Shown here: piece by piece, positions 14,652 through 22,299 of the stretch
Layout of the letters: each line of letters starts with the position of its first letter
Position numbering within the stretch: the first letter of the stretch is position 1
Origin: an uncultured Nitrospira sp.
Lineage (GTDB): Bacteria; Nitrospirota; Nitrospiria; Nitrospirales; Nitrospiraceae
Length of the DNA: 33,687 nucleotides
NCBI GenBank assembly: GCA_902500755.1
Contig: CABVRV010000036.1
Span: 1-33,687 of the forward strand
Reading direction: 5' to 3'
Position numbers and translations under genes: made by a program
Notes under the pieces: model-generated
The model's database searches: none
Told to the model about the DNA's origin: nothing
The model's input: only the letters and a program-made list of their open reading frames with translations

Positions 14652-16244
14652 GTGGTTGGGGCCTATGATCGCCCCATGGTCCAGTCCACCCTGGGGAGTC
14701 ACGCTGATTTGACTGAGAGAGAACGACCTGCGAGGACGACCGTGCCGACTCTGGTCGCGTCCTTCCTGCTGTACACAGCGGTGGGCGGAGTATTCCTACT
14801 GGATTGGCTCACACCACGCGGCTTTTCCGTATCGATAATCTATATGCCTGTCTGTCTGGCCGGCCTCTGGCTAAGAGGCTGGCGGTTCGCGTGTATCCTG
14901 GGTGTGCTGTCATCAGGGCTCACGATGGCGGGCCTTTTTCTGTCACCGTCGGGAGTTCCTGTTACCTGGTCTGCGGTAGACCGAGGCATTAGCTTTGTTG
15001 CCCTCTGGTCTGCGCTGTGGGGCGGGAGGATTTTCGCTCAACGCACCGTCGAGTTGGAACGCGCCAAAGAAGGACTTCAACATGAAATCCTACAGCGCAG
15101 ACAGGCAGCAGAAGCCTTGCGCACCGTCAACGACCAACTGGAATCGCATATTGCACAACGTACCGGACAACTCCAAACCGCCCTCGATCGTTGGGAGCTG
15201 GTGACGCAGGCCACGCATGATGGTGTGTACGACTGGGATTTGATGACGCGCCAGGTCGTGTGTTCGCCTCACTGGAAAACAATGCATGGGTTTTCCCAGC
15301 AGAGCGATCAGGAGCCGCCTGGGCAGAAGGCGAAACGGATCCATCCGGATGACCGTGACCGTGTTCTCAAGCATCTTGATGAGTATCTGGCCAGAAGACG
15401 ACAGGGGTTTCGGGAGGAATATCGCATCCAGCGATCTGACGGAAGCTGGATGTGGGTCCTAGACCGGGGCATGGCGATCTGGAATGAGACAGGCCAAGCC
15501 GTCCGCATGGTTGGATCGGAAAAGGACATCACCGAACGGAAACAGGCGGAAGCCCTGTTGCGCCAACATGAAGCGCAACTCAAGGAGTTGACCGCAAAGC
15601 TTCTGACAGCTCAAGAGTGCGAGCGGCAGCGGCTGGCGCGCGAGCTGCATGATGATTTCACCCAACGACTTGCCCTCTTGGCCGTCGATATCGGTTCACT
15701 GGAACGATCCTTCCCATCAGACCCATCGCTTCGCGATCACCTGCATCGTCTTCGACAGGCCGCTGGGCAACTTGCTACCGACATCCACAACTTTGCGTAC
15801 CAGCTGCATCCCTCGTTGCTTGAACATCTCGGCTTGGAGGCGGCCATTCGGGACCAGGTTGATGAATTCAGACGCCGCACCAGATTGGCCGTTCAGTATG
15901 TACGTCGCAACATTCCCAGGTCTCTCCCCATTGACGCGGCCACCTGCTTGTTCCGAGTGACCCAGGAATGCCTCCAAAACATCCATAAACATGCTGAGGC
16001 CTCGGAAGTGCTGGTCCGACTCCTGAGCACACCCAAGGGCGTGGGGGTGTGTATCCGGGACAACGGAAAGGGATTTGCTCTGGATCCAACTGAAGGCCCT
16101 TCTCCGGGGCTGGGTCTCCTCAGCATGGAAGAACGGGTTCAGCTCATGACCGGCACGTTCCGCATCCGTACTCAACCAGGAAAGGGAACGGAGGTGCATG
16201 CCTGGGTCCCGCTCCCTGACTCGATTCCTGATGGCGCATCATGA
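14652..16244 (+). CDS. Sensor histidine kinase, NarL/LuxR-partner type, with PAS domain
   Basis: The 530-residue inner-membrane kinase has four hydrophobic segments at about 32-52, 58-76, 78-98 and 111-127, then a coiled coil (130-180), a PAS/PAC domain at about 180-300 (GVYDWDLMTRQVVCSPHWK to EKDITERKQAE), a HisKA_3 dimerisation domain with phosphoacceptor His333 in ARELHDDFTQRL, and a HATPase domain with HKHAEAS, DNGKGF and GLGLLSMEERV. The start is GTG at 14652, or ATG at 14676; neither has a strong ribosome-binding site. The next gene, 75 bases downstream, is the matching response regulator. The signal is unknown; the loops between helices are short, so sensing within the membrane or by the PAS domain is likely. 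Confidence 0.95.
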   Translation: MVGAYDRPMVQSTLGSHADLTERERPARTTVPTLVASFLLYTAVGGVFLLDWLTPRGFSVSIIYMPVCLAGLWLRGWRFACILGVLSSGLTMAGLFLSPSGVPVTWSAVDRGISFVALWSALWGGRIFAQRTVELERAKEGLQHEILQRRQAAEALRTVNDQLESHIAQRTGQLQTALDRWELVTQATHDGVYDWDLMTRQVVCSPHWKTMHGFSQQSDQEPPGQKAKRIHPDDRDRVLKHLDEYLARRRQGFREEYRIQRSDGSWMWVLDRGMAIWNETGQAVRMVGSEKDITERKQAEALLRQHEAQLKELTAKLLTAQECERQRLARELHDDFTQRLALLAVDIGSLERSFPSDPSLRDHLHRLRQAAGQLATDIHNFAYQLHPSLLEHLGLEAAIRDQVDEFRRRTRLAVQYVRRNIPRSLPIDAATCLFRVTQECLQNIHKHAEASEVLVRLLSTPKGVGVCIRDNGKGFALDPTEGPSPGLGLLSMEERVQLMTGTFRIRTQPGKGTEVHAWVPLPDSIPDGAS

Positions 16245-16319
16245 CGCGAGGGCCACGACGATTGAGCAAACCACACGGGCCTCAGTCTGATCGGCAAGGC
16301 GATCGGGAGGGATGATTCA

Positions 16320-16973
16320 GTGAGCAAACCACGAGTCCTATTGGCCGATGACCACAAGATGATGCTGGCCGGGTTGCACAAGTTGCTCGACGACACCTGC
16401 GAGATTGTCGGGACGGCTCAAGACGGCCGTGCGCTCGTTGAGGAGGCTCAGCGCCTTGAACCCGACCTGATCGTTTTGGACATTGCCATGCCGTTACTGA
16501 ACGGGATTGATGCCGCACGTCAGATCAAGACATTGTGTCCAAACACGAAACTCGTCTTCCTGACCATGCAGACCAGTTCGACCTACGCGACCGAAGCGTT
16601 TGAGGCCGGCGCGAGCGGGTATTTGCTCAAACACTCGGCTCCCATGGAGCTGCCGCTGGCCATCGAGGCCGCGCTGCGAGGGCAGCACTATCTCACCCCC
16701 GCTATCGCGACATCAGTGCTGGAGAGTGCGCTGAATCCCGAGCGTGTTCCACCCATCAAACGGACCGTCTCCGAATTGACGCCCCGTCGACGCGAAGTCC
16801 TGCAATTGATCGGTGAAGGGAAGGGGACGAAAGAGATCGCCACGCTGCTCAACGTCTCTGTGAAGACCGTCGAGTTCCACAAGACCCGCCTCATGGAAGA
16901 ACTGGATATCCACACCACGGCGGAGTTGATGCGCTTCGCGATTGTGCAAGGTCTCGCCAGCGCCCAACCGTAG
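16320..16973 (+). CDS. NarL/LuxR-family response regulator
   Basis: The 217-residue DNA-binding regulator starts at GTG 16320, supported by GGGAGG nine bases upstream. The receiver domain (1-120) has Asp10/Asp11, phosphoacceptor Asp54 in VLDIAMP, and a lysine in the YLLKHSAP segment. A LuxR-type helix-turn-helix fills residues 150-210 (LTPRRREVLQLIGEGKGTKEIA, then VKTVEFHKTRLMEELDIHTTAEL). It is surely the partner of the kinase just upstream. Targets may include its own operon and the downstream cytochrome c gene, which share CTAG-rich upstream DNA. A 12-base sequence at its start is duplicated 58 bases upstream. Confidence 0.96.
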   Translation: MSKPRVLLADDHKMMLAGLHKLLDDTCEIVGTAQDGRALVEEAQRLEPDLIVLDIAMPLLNGIDAARQIKTLCPNTKLVFLTMQTSSTYATEAFEAGASGYLLKHSAPMELPLAIEAALRGQHYLTPAIATSVLESALNPERVPPIKRTVSELTPRRREVLQLIGEGKGTKEIATLLNVSVKTVEFHKTRLMEELDIHTTAELMRFAIVQGLASAQP

Positions 16974-17024
16974 CGATCTGTTTGCGCGTTTCACTAGCTG
17001 ATTTTGTTTGTCAGACTGGGGGCT

Positions 17025-17040
17025 CCCCTAGTTCTTCTAG
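17025..17040. promoter_or_regulatory. CTAG-rich element upstream of the cytochrome c gene
   Basis: CCCCTAGT here is the reverse complement of ACTAGGGG at 14565-14572 in the kinase promoter region, and a further CTAG follows after 5 bases; another lies at 16994. The element is 77 bases before the cytochrome start. This supports a shared regulator but the match is short. Confidence 0.35.
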
Positions 17041-17116
17041 ACTGAGTGACACCGTACAGTACCCCCACGACACAGGCCGGGTGTCGGACATCGAGTTCAT
17101 ACACAAAGGAGCAGCC

Positions 17117-17836
17117 ATGAATCATCCGATTCTGCTTGTGATGACCGCTGCCGCCGTGTTTCTGGTGTTGGTCAGCACCGCGTTGGCTGAAGGCACATTC
17201 GAAGGCAGGAAGAAGTGCTACAACTGCCATAAGAGTCAGGGTGAATCATGGGACAAAACGCTTCATGCGAAGGCCATCGAATCGCTAAAACCGAATACGA
17301 GGAAGGACGCGAAGCTGAAGGCCAAACTGGACCCGAAGAAAGACTACACCAAGGATAAAGACTGCATAGGATGTCATGTCGATGGATGGGGCAAGGAAGG
17401 CGGGTACACCATTGAGGAGCCGGATAAGTTTCTGACCGGAGTCGGCTGTGAATCCTGCCATGGCGCCGGGAGCGATTACCGGAAGCTCCATCGCAAAGCC
17501 GGTGAGGCCTTTGAAAAGTCTCAGAAAACGATGGATCGAGAGAGACTGGTCGAAGCTGGACAAGACTTTGAGTTTGCTGAACAATGCAACGCGTGCCACT
17601 TAAACTATGAAGGGTCGCCGTGGAAGGGGGTGAAGAAACCCTATACGCCGTTCACGCCGAAAGTCGACAAGAAATACACCTTTGACTTCGAGAAAGCCGT
17701 TCGCAGCGACAAGGCGTTGCACGAGCATTTCAAGCTTGACGGCACATTCACTGGCCCGCCAACCCCAAAGTTCCACGAAGAGTTCCAGAAAAAGGCGAAG
17801 CCAGCTGTGAAATCCGACAAAGGTGAGGACGACTGA
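17117..17836 (+). CDS. Tetraheme cytochrome c, cytochrome c554 family
   Basis: The start is the ATG at 17117 after AAGGAG; the longer open frame upstream is not used. The protein has 239 residues. A signal peptide covers residues 1-24 (AAVFLVLVSTALA), so it is periplasmic. Four CXXCH heme sites stand at residues 34-38 (CYNCH), 83-87 (CIGCH), 111-115 (CESCH) and 157-161 (CNACH). The spacing and the GVGCESCHGAGSDY segment match the cytochrome c554 group of multiheme electron carriers. The C-terminal 70 residues are lysine-rich and lack heme sites. It lies 143 bases after a two-component pair, suggesting regulated expression. The redox partner is unknown; no hydroxylamine oxidoreductase gene is in view. 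Confidence 0.9.
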   Translation: MNHPILLVMTAAAVFLVLVSTALAEGTFEGRKKCYNCHKSQGESWDKTLHAKAIESLKPNTRKDAKLKAKLDPKKDYTKDKDCIGCHVDGWGKEGGYTIEEPDKFLTGVGCESCHGAGSDYRKLHRKAGEAFEKSQKTMDRERLVEAGQDFEFAEQCNACHLNYEGSPWKGVKKPYTPFTPKVDKKYTFDFEKAVRSDKALHEHFKLDGTFTGPPTPKFHEEFQKKAKPAVKSDKGEDD

Positions 17837-18322
17837 CAATGGGAAAGATCGGCATGCTTGAAGGCGAGAGATCTACTTGACCGTCAGATGAATTTTTAGC
17901 CTTGACATTGACACCATCGTGCCTCCGCTCACCGTGTTCGCTCCAGTGTGTGGAGTTTTCAATTCCGCTTGGGAAGCCTCTTTGGCTTTGCCTTTTCTTC
18001 TTGGGGCTGATGATGTGATGAGTAAGGAAACCCGCTTGAATATGGATTACCAGGCCGGATGTGACGCCACAAGCCCTGGCATCCGGCTCACGGGTGGCTG
18101 GCCCGTTTCCTCGGCGCAGAGTGGAGTGCACTTCGTATTCATGAACCCGACGTCGACGATCCGAGCCAGCTCGTTCACGAAGTGCGGCCGATCCCCTATG
18201 ATCTGCTCATGCAAGCAATCCAAAGAACGCCGCGTCTTGCTTGAACATCGCCGGACTCTCCGCAAGAATAAGTACTGATTCGCTATGTACTATGTAACGA
18301 GAAGTTTTGCAACAGTCTCAAC
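17837..18322. other. Gap after the cytochrome c gene with possible gene remnant
   Basis: No intact gene is supported in these 486 bases. The plus-strand frame from 18065 to 18244 has no start codon but reads coherently (WLARFLGAEWSALRIHEP, then IPYDLLMQAIQRTPRLA) and ends in TGA, which resembles the C-terminal end of a soluble protein. It could be the eroded tail of a lost gene. No terminator with a T-tract is evident after the cytochrome gene. Confidence 0.3.
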
Positions 18323-18670
18323 TTATGTCATTCGTCGATCCGACCAAGCGTAGGCAGCACCGAAACACAGGCCGGCCACAGCCGACTGGATGAACATATT
18401 TTCCACATGGACAGCGATTGCCCACCACACCACGGCGGCAAGCAGTCCCGCAACCGCTCCCAAAATTACTTTTCCACCGGCAAGTCGAAGCCAGTCGGTA
18501 AAGAGAACCCAAGCCGCCATATACAACCCGCCGGCGGCAGCTGAGGCCCAGAGATACATGAGATCGCGATTGAAGAACCAGACTTGGACCGCTCCGGCAA
18601 GCGCACCGAGAATCAGGCCCGTTACGACTCGCTTGATCAAGATGGAATAATGAAACGAGGTATCGGCCAA
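18323..18670 (-). CDS. Small integral membrane protein, unknown
   Basis: The start is taken as TTG at 18670, because GGAGG sits five bases upstream; an upstream GTG at 18697 has no such support. The 115-residue product has four hydrophobic helices: about residues 15-35 (VVTGLILGALAGAVQVWFF), 39-58, 67-85 (GAVAGLLAAVVWWAIAV) and 90-108. Glycine/alanine-rich helices with short loops suggest a compact inner-membrane protein. No family is recognised. It is a single gene with gaps on both sides. Confidence 0.7.
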   Translation of the reverse strand: MADTSFHYSILIKRVVTGLILGALAGAVQVWFFNRDLMYLWASAAAGGLYMAAWVLFTDWLRLAGGKVILGAVAGLLAAVVWWAIAVHVENMFIQSAVAGLCFGAAYAWSDRRMT

Positions 18671-18741
18671 TTTATCCTCCGTTGTGCATCTGTACACGTG
18701 TCATGGATGGCAAGCTGTTGAGCAGAGTTTTTCGCAATCAG

Positions 18742-19138
18742 TCAATACAGCCATACCTGACCACCGGATCGCAGTGCAAGCCCTGACCGGGTAGTCCACT
18801 GCTCCAAGCCACACGGCCAACGTCGCTCGGGACGCATACCGTATAGCTTTATGCTCTCAACCACCGATCTACCACCAGACTTCGCCCTGACTGAGCGCCA
18901 AGAATCTGCTGCCAGGCCTGATGCCATTGCGAAGGACGTACATGGATAGGACAAAGCCGTACCACGACGGATCAAGTTGAAAGAATGTCGCGCCGTACGC
19001 AACGGATAACTTAGCCATCCCTTCATTGACCAACTCCGATCGGTCGATAACTTGAGCAAGAGACAACCTGCAGGGACCAGAATCGAGCGAAAGGCCAGCG
19101 TACGGAAAATAATCCGGCTTGGAGCGCCATAGGATCAC
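18742..19138 (-). pseudogene. Unknown gene, probably frameshifted
   Basis: One frame, 19138 to 18869, reads sensibly (KPDYFPYAGLSLDSGPCRLS, then MAKLSVAYGATFFQLDPSW) until a TAG after GEVWW. From the same point a neighbouring frame continues as coherent sequence (SIKLYGMRPERRWPCGLEQW, then SGLALRSGGQVWLY) to a TGA at 18742. A single-base slip near 18875 would join them into about 130 residues. The start is unclear and no ribosome-binding site stands out. No family is recognised. Confidence 0.35.
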
Positions 19139-19279
19139 CCATGACCGAGCGCCGTCAGCACTTCAACGCCTGGTCTCCACACCGACCTCGCCGTCGAGAC
19201 GACGGTCTGAAACCTGCGTGTCAGATTGCTTGCGCCAAGCGCAACGACACGAACCATCTCGCGTGCTCCCTCGACTCGA

Positions 19280-20629
19280 TTATGGTTTGGGAAGACAGGT
19301 TGTCTGCCTCGTGTCGCGGCCAGGTCCTTTCGTGATTTCGATCCGTCCGACGCCCTTCACGTTTGCACAGAGGTCGCCCAATCCAGGCGTAATGAGCCTA
19401 AATGGTCCACCCTTTCCATCCGACAACGGCTGGCCATCGAGCTCATACAGAAGGAGCCCGAAACCAAGAGCCTGCTGAAGCGTCAGTGTCGCAGCATACT
19501 TGCCATCCACAGAATGAAACGTGACATGATCGGCTTCGACCTTCAAAGCCGGCACGTCCAACAATCCCTTTACGGTGATCGCCCGTCCCTGCATGCCCGG
19601 CATCATAGTCGTGACGTCGGCGACCTGATGTTCCTCAGGCAGTTGTCGCAGCGCCTTGCGATCAAACGAAACAGGCCGTACGACGGCGCCATCGATCTTC
19701 ACGATGCCCCGTCCGGTCTTTTCCTTTTCCGTCATCGCCTTAATCATCGCCGTGAGGGCTTCATTCACCGGAGTTGGAATCCCCAGTTCCCGTCCTTTCT
19801 CCACGATATACCCGTTCAAATACGCGATTTCGGTGGGTCGCCCCGCCTTCCAGTCGTCATACATGGACGTATGGATATCGCGGATCTCCTGCGTGGCCTT
19901 CACAACTCGCTCAGGCATATCCAGTGGTAACGGCACTTTGAGGGTGGCTGAGATTGCGGTGACTTCGCCGACGATTTGCTTAATGACGCCGAACATTTCC
20001 GGATGGTCCAGCGCCTTGGCAACAGAGTCATCGATGAGGACGGTGAGGGGATTGAATACACAGTTCCAGCACATCTTTTCCCATTTACTGCGGCGAATAT
20101 CTTTGGAAAGCTGGCAGGGAATGCCGGCTGCCGCAAAGATCTCTTTGATCTTGAGGAGCCGTTCGCTCTCATACCCCATTAACTCGCCGATCGCGACGGC
20201 TCCTTTTTTATAATGGTCGATCACGCCTGGCTCGACGATCTTCGAATAGATGTACGCCACACCACCCACAACGCAATCGTGTTTGAGTCGGGTAATCAGT
20301 CGATCTTCCGTGTCGATCCCATTCTGTAGCGTGAGGAGCACCGTCTCCCTTGAGAGCACAGGTTCAATCTGATCCAGTACCTCATCGAGGTCATAGGCTT
20401 TCACTCCAAGCACAATGAGATCGGGCTTCGGAAGTTCTCGCGCATCAGATGCGACCCTTGGGCGCACGGTGAACGATCCATTGGCACTCCGAACTGTCAG
20501 CCCGTTTAGCTTGACGGCATCGCGTGTTAGGGGCCGGAGCAAAAAAGAGACATCGGGACTATTCTTCGCCAGATGTGCTCCGAAGAAACCACCGACAGAA
20601 CCTGCCCCGACTACCAGGATTTGCTTCAT
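19280..20629 (-). CDS. Ketopantoate reductase-like protein with extra C-terminal domain
   Basis: The start is the ATG at 20629 (GAGG upstream), giving 449 residues. Residues 1-310 follow the ketopantoate reductase (PanE/ApbA) plan: a Rossmann motif GAGSVGGFFGAHLA at 8-21, LGVKAYDL and TLQNGIDTEDRL, a catalytic-lysine block SKWEKMCWNCVFNPLTVL, and the C-terminal helical domain with EIAYLNGYIVEKGRELGIPTP. PanE is normally about 300 residues. The extra 130 (ITVKGLLDVPALKVEADHVTF, then LLLYELDGQPLSDGKGGPFR and CANVKGVGRIEI) look like the oxidoreductase molybdopterin-binding (sulfite oxidase-like) domain. Whether it makes pantoate or another hydroxy acid is open. It is divergent from the sirtuin gene, 44 bases away. 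Confidence 0.85.
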   Translation of the reverse strand: MKQILVVGAGSVGGFFGAHLAKNSPDVSFLLRPLTRDAVKLNGLTVRSANGSFTVRPRVASDARELPKPDLIVLGVKAYDLDEVLDQIEPVLSRETVLLTLQNGIDTEDRLITRLKHDCVVGGVAYIYSKIVEPGVIDHYKKGAVAIGELMGYESERLLKIKEIFAAAGIPCQLSKDIRRSKWEKMCWNCVFNPLTVLIDDSVAKALDHPEMFGVIKQIVGEVTAISATLKVPLPLDMPERVVKATQEIRDIHTSMYDDWKAGRPTEIAYLNGYIVEKGRELGIPTPVNEALTAMIKAMTEKEKTGRGIVKIDGAVVRPVSFDRKALRQLPEEHQVADVTTMMPGMQGRAITVKGLLDVPALKVEADHVTFHSVDGKYAATLTLQQALGFGLLLYELDGQPLSDGKGGPFRLITPGLGDLCANVKGVGRIEITKGPGRDTRQTTCLPKP

Positions 20630-20673
20630 ACACCATCCTCGTTCTGTTGCGTAAAAATAACCCGTACTATAGC

Positions 20674-21453
20674 ATGCCCCTTCATCTGGACACAGCCACG
20701 ACTCACCTGGTTTTGGATATGGCACACGGATCAGCTCTCTCGTTCCTGAAGGAAAAGCTGGCGACTGCCAAGGCCATCACGGTTCTGACTGGAGCCGGCA
20801 TTTCAGCAGACAGTGGTGTTCCAACCTTCCGTGGCAATGACGGGTTGTGGCGCACATACCGGGCAGAAGACCTTGCGACGCCCGAGGCGTTCGAACGGGA
20901 CCCTCGACTCGTCTGGGAGTGGTATAACTGGCGGCGCGAACTGATTGCCATGAAGCAGCCGAACGCCGCTCACACGGCAGTGGTTGAACTGGAACGGCGT
21001 TGTCAGGCCTTTTGGCTGATCACGCAGAATGTGGATGGATTGCACCGAGCGGCAGGGTCACGAAAACTGTCCGAGATACACGGCAACATTTGGATGGTTC
21101 GCTGTACTCGCTGTGGTGTGGTGGAAGACAATCGCGATGTGCCAATCGGCATTCTGCCCTTCTGTCACCATTGCAAATCGTTACTCCGGCCTCATATCGT
21201 CTGGTTCGGCGAATCGTTGTTCGCCGGAGAAGTAGAGCAATGCTCCACCGTGCTTCAACGCTGTGATGTGCTGCTTGTGATCGGAACGTCGGGAACCGTC
21301 TACCCTGCTGCAGGATTCGCATCGATGGCAAAAAATGCCGGCGCATTCGTTGTTGAGATCAATCTCGACCCCACACCGCAGTCAACGCTGGTCGATGTGT
21401 CACTCCAAGGCCGTGCCAACGACATCGTACCGTTATTGCTGGAGCCGCTCTAG
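20674..21453 (+). CDS. cobB: NAD-dependent deacylase, sirtuin class III (CobB-like)
   Basis: The enzyme removes acyl groups from protein lysines using NAD+. Numbered from the ATG at 20674 (259 residues): GAGISADSGVPTFRG at 40-54, TQNVDGLHRAAGS at 117-129, catalytic His136 in EIHGN, zinc cysteines at 144/147 and 164/167, and GTSGTVYPAAGF near 210. The pair Tyr84/Arg87 in WYNWRREL matches the YxxR signature of desuccinylase/demalonylase sirtuins. Neither this start nor the in-frame ATG at 20719 has a clear ribosome-binding site; a TACTAT box sits only a few bases before the first. The 3' end overlaps the convergent HAD gene by 21 bases. Confidence 0.94.
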   Translation: MPLHLDTATTHLVLDMAHGSALSFLKEKLATAKAITVLTGAGISADSGVPTFRGNDGLWRTYRAEDLATPEAFERDPRLVWEWYNWRRELIAMKQPNAAHTAVVELERRCQAFWLITQNVDGLHRAAGSRKLSEIHGNIWMVRCTRCGVVEDNRDVPIGILPFCHHCKSLLRPHIVWFGESLFAGEVEQCSTVLQRCDVLLVIGTSGTVYPAAGFASMAKNAGAFVVEINLDPTPQSTLVDVSLQGRANDIVPLLLEPL

Positions 21454-22158
21454 GAGTGGGAATAACTCTTGTAAATTTCTGATGACCTGAATGTTTCCTC
21501 GTTGCTGCGCCTCATTGCGGTTCAACAGAACGGTATGCAGGCCGACTTTCTTTGCACCTTCGACGTCCTCTCGCAGGCTATCTCCCACATGCAGAGCTTC
21601 TTCTGCATCAACCGCGTGCTTCTCCAGCGCGAGGTGAAAAATTTTAGGGGCCGGTTTAGCCGCTTGGGCCAAGCTTGATATCGTCACGGTGTCAAAGCTG
21701 TCAGCGATTCCCAGCCCTCGCATCACAGTGAATAAGCGTGAGTCAAAATTTGAGATGATGCCGAGCTCCAGATTCCGCGCTTTGAGTTGCGCTAAAACGG
21801 CCGTTGTTTCAGGGAACAAGCGCCACGATCGGTGATCTTCGAATGCCTGAAAGACCTGTTCGAAGAACTCATCAAATCGTTGGAACATGCCCACGCGATA
21901 AAAAACATTATGAACAATATCGAACCACCAAAGCCGTTCACTCTGTTTGATCAGCATAGGTTCCGTGACGGCGAAGACCGGAGGCGGCGCTTCTTGAAAC
22001 GCACGGCGGAACGCCTGCGCGATCTCCGTCACAGAATCTGGTTTCTGGCGAAACCCGAATTGAACGGCATGGTGAAGATACATCTCCGCCACCGAGCCGC
22101 GCACGTGAAACAGGGTATCGGCCGCGTCAAAAAATACGACTCGTATTGAACGACTCAT
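21433..22158 (-). CDS. HAD-superfamily hydrolase
   Basis: The 241-residue cytoplasmic protein has the four HAD motifs: FFDAADTLF (nucleophile Asp11, acid Asp14), IISNFDS (Ser after beta-strand 2), a lysine in AAKPAPKIFHLAL, and HVGDSLREDVEGAKKVG (metal-binding Asp). The helical cap between motifs I and II (about residues 20-110) gives a C1-type fold like HDHD3 and related phosphatases or haloacid dehalogenases. The DAAD form of motif I is typical of that subgroup. The natural substrate is unknown. It is convergent with the sirtuin gene, sharing 21 bases at the 3' ends. Confidence 0.9.
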   Translation of the reverse strand: MSRSIRVVFFDAADTLFHVRGSVAEMYLHHAVQFGFRQKPDSVTEIAQAFRRAFQEAPPPVFAVTEPMLIKQSERLWWFDIVHNVFYRVGMFQRFDEFFEQVFQAFEDHRSWRLFPETTAVLAQLKARNLELGIISNFDSRLFTVMRGLGIADSFDTVTISSLAQAAKPAPKIFHLALEKHAVDAEEALHVGDSLREDVEGAKKVGLHTVLLNRNEAQQRGNIQVIRNLQELFPLLERLQQ

Positions 22159-22240
22159 GCTTCCCTGATCATGGCCTCAGTAAGCGGCCTGCTTTCCTGC
22201 CGAAATACATCGTGAATACAATCACCTATCGAACGTTTTC

Positions 22241-22269
22241 TTGACAAAGAATACCCCCCTTGTTAGCTT
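22241..22269 (+). promoter_or_regulatory. Sigma70-type promoter of the receiver-protein gene
   Basis: A perfect -35 box TTGACA (22241-22246) is followed after exactly 17 bases by TAGCTT (22264-22269), which keeps the key T, A and T of the -10 consensus. The coding start is 31 bases further on. This is the clearest promoter in the window. Confidence 0.6.
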
Positions 22270-22299
22270 CGAAGAAACAAAAAGTAGGGAGACTGTTTC

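Noticed and set aside
17748-18131. Minus-strand open frame of 127 codons across the cytochrome gene end
   Set aside because: It overlaps the cytochrome coding end and has no coherent protein features.
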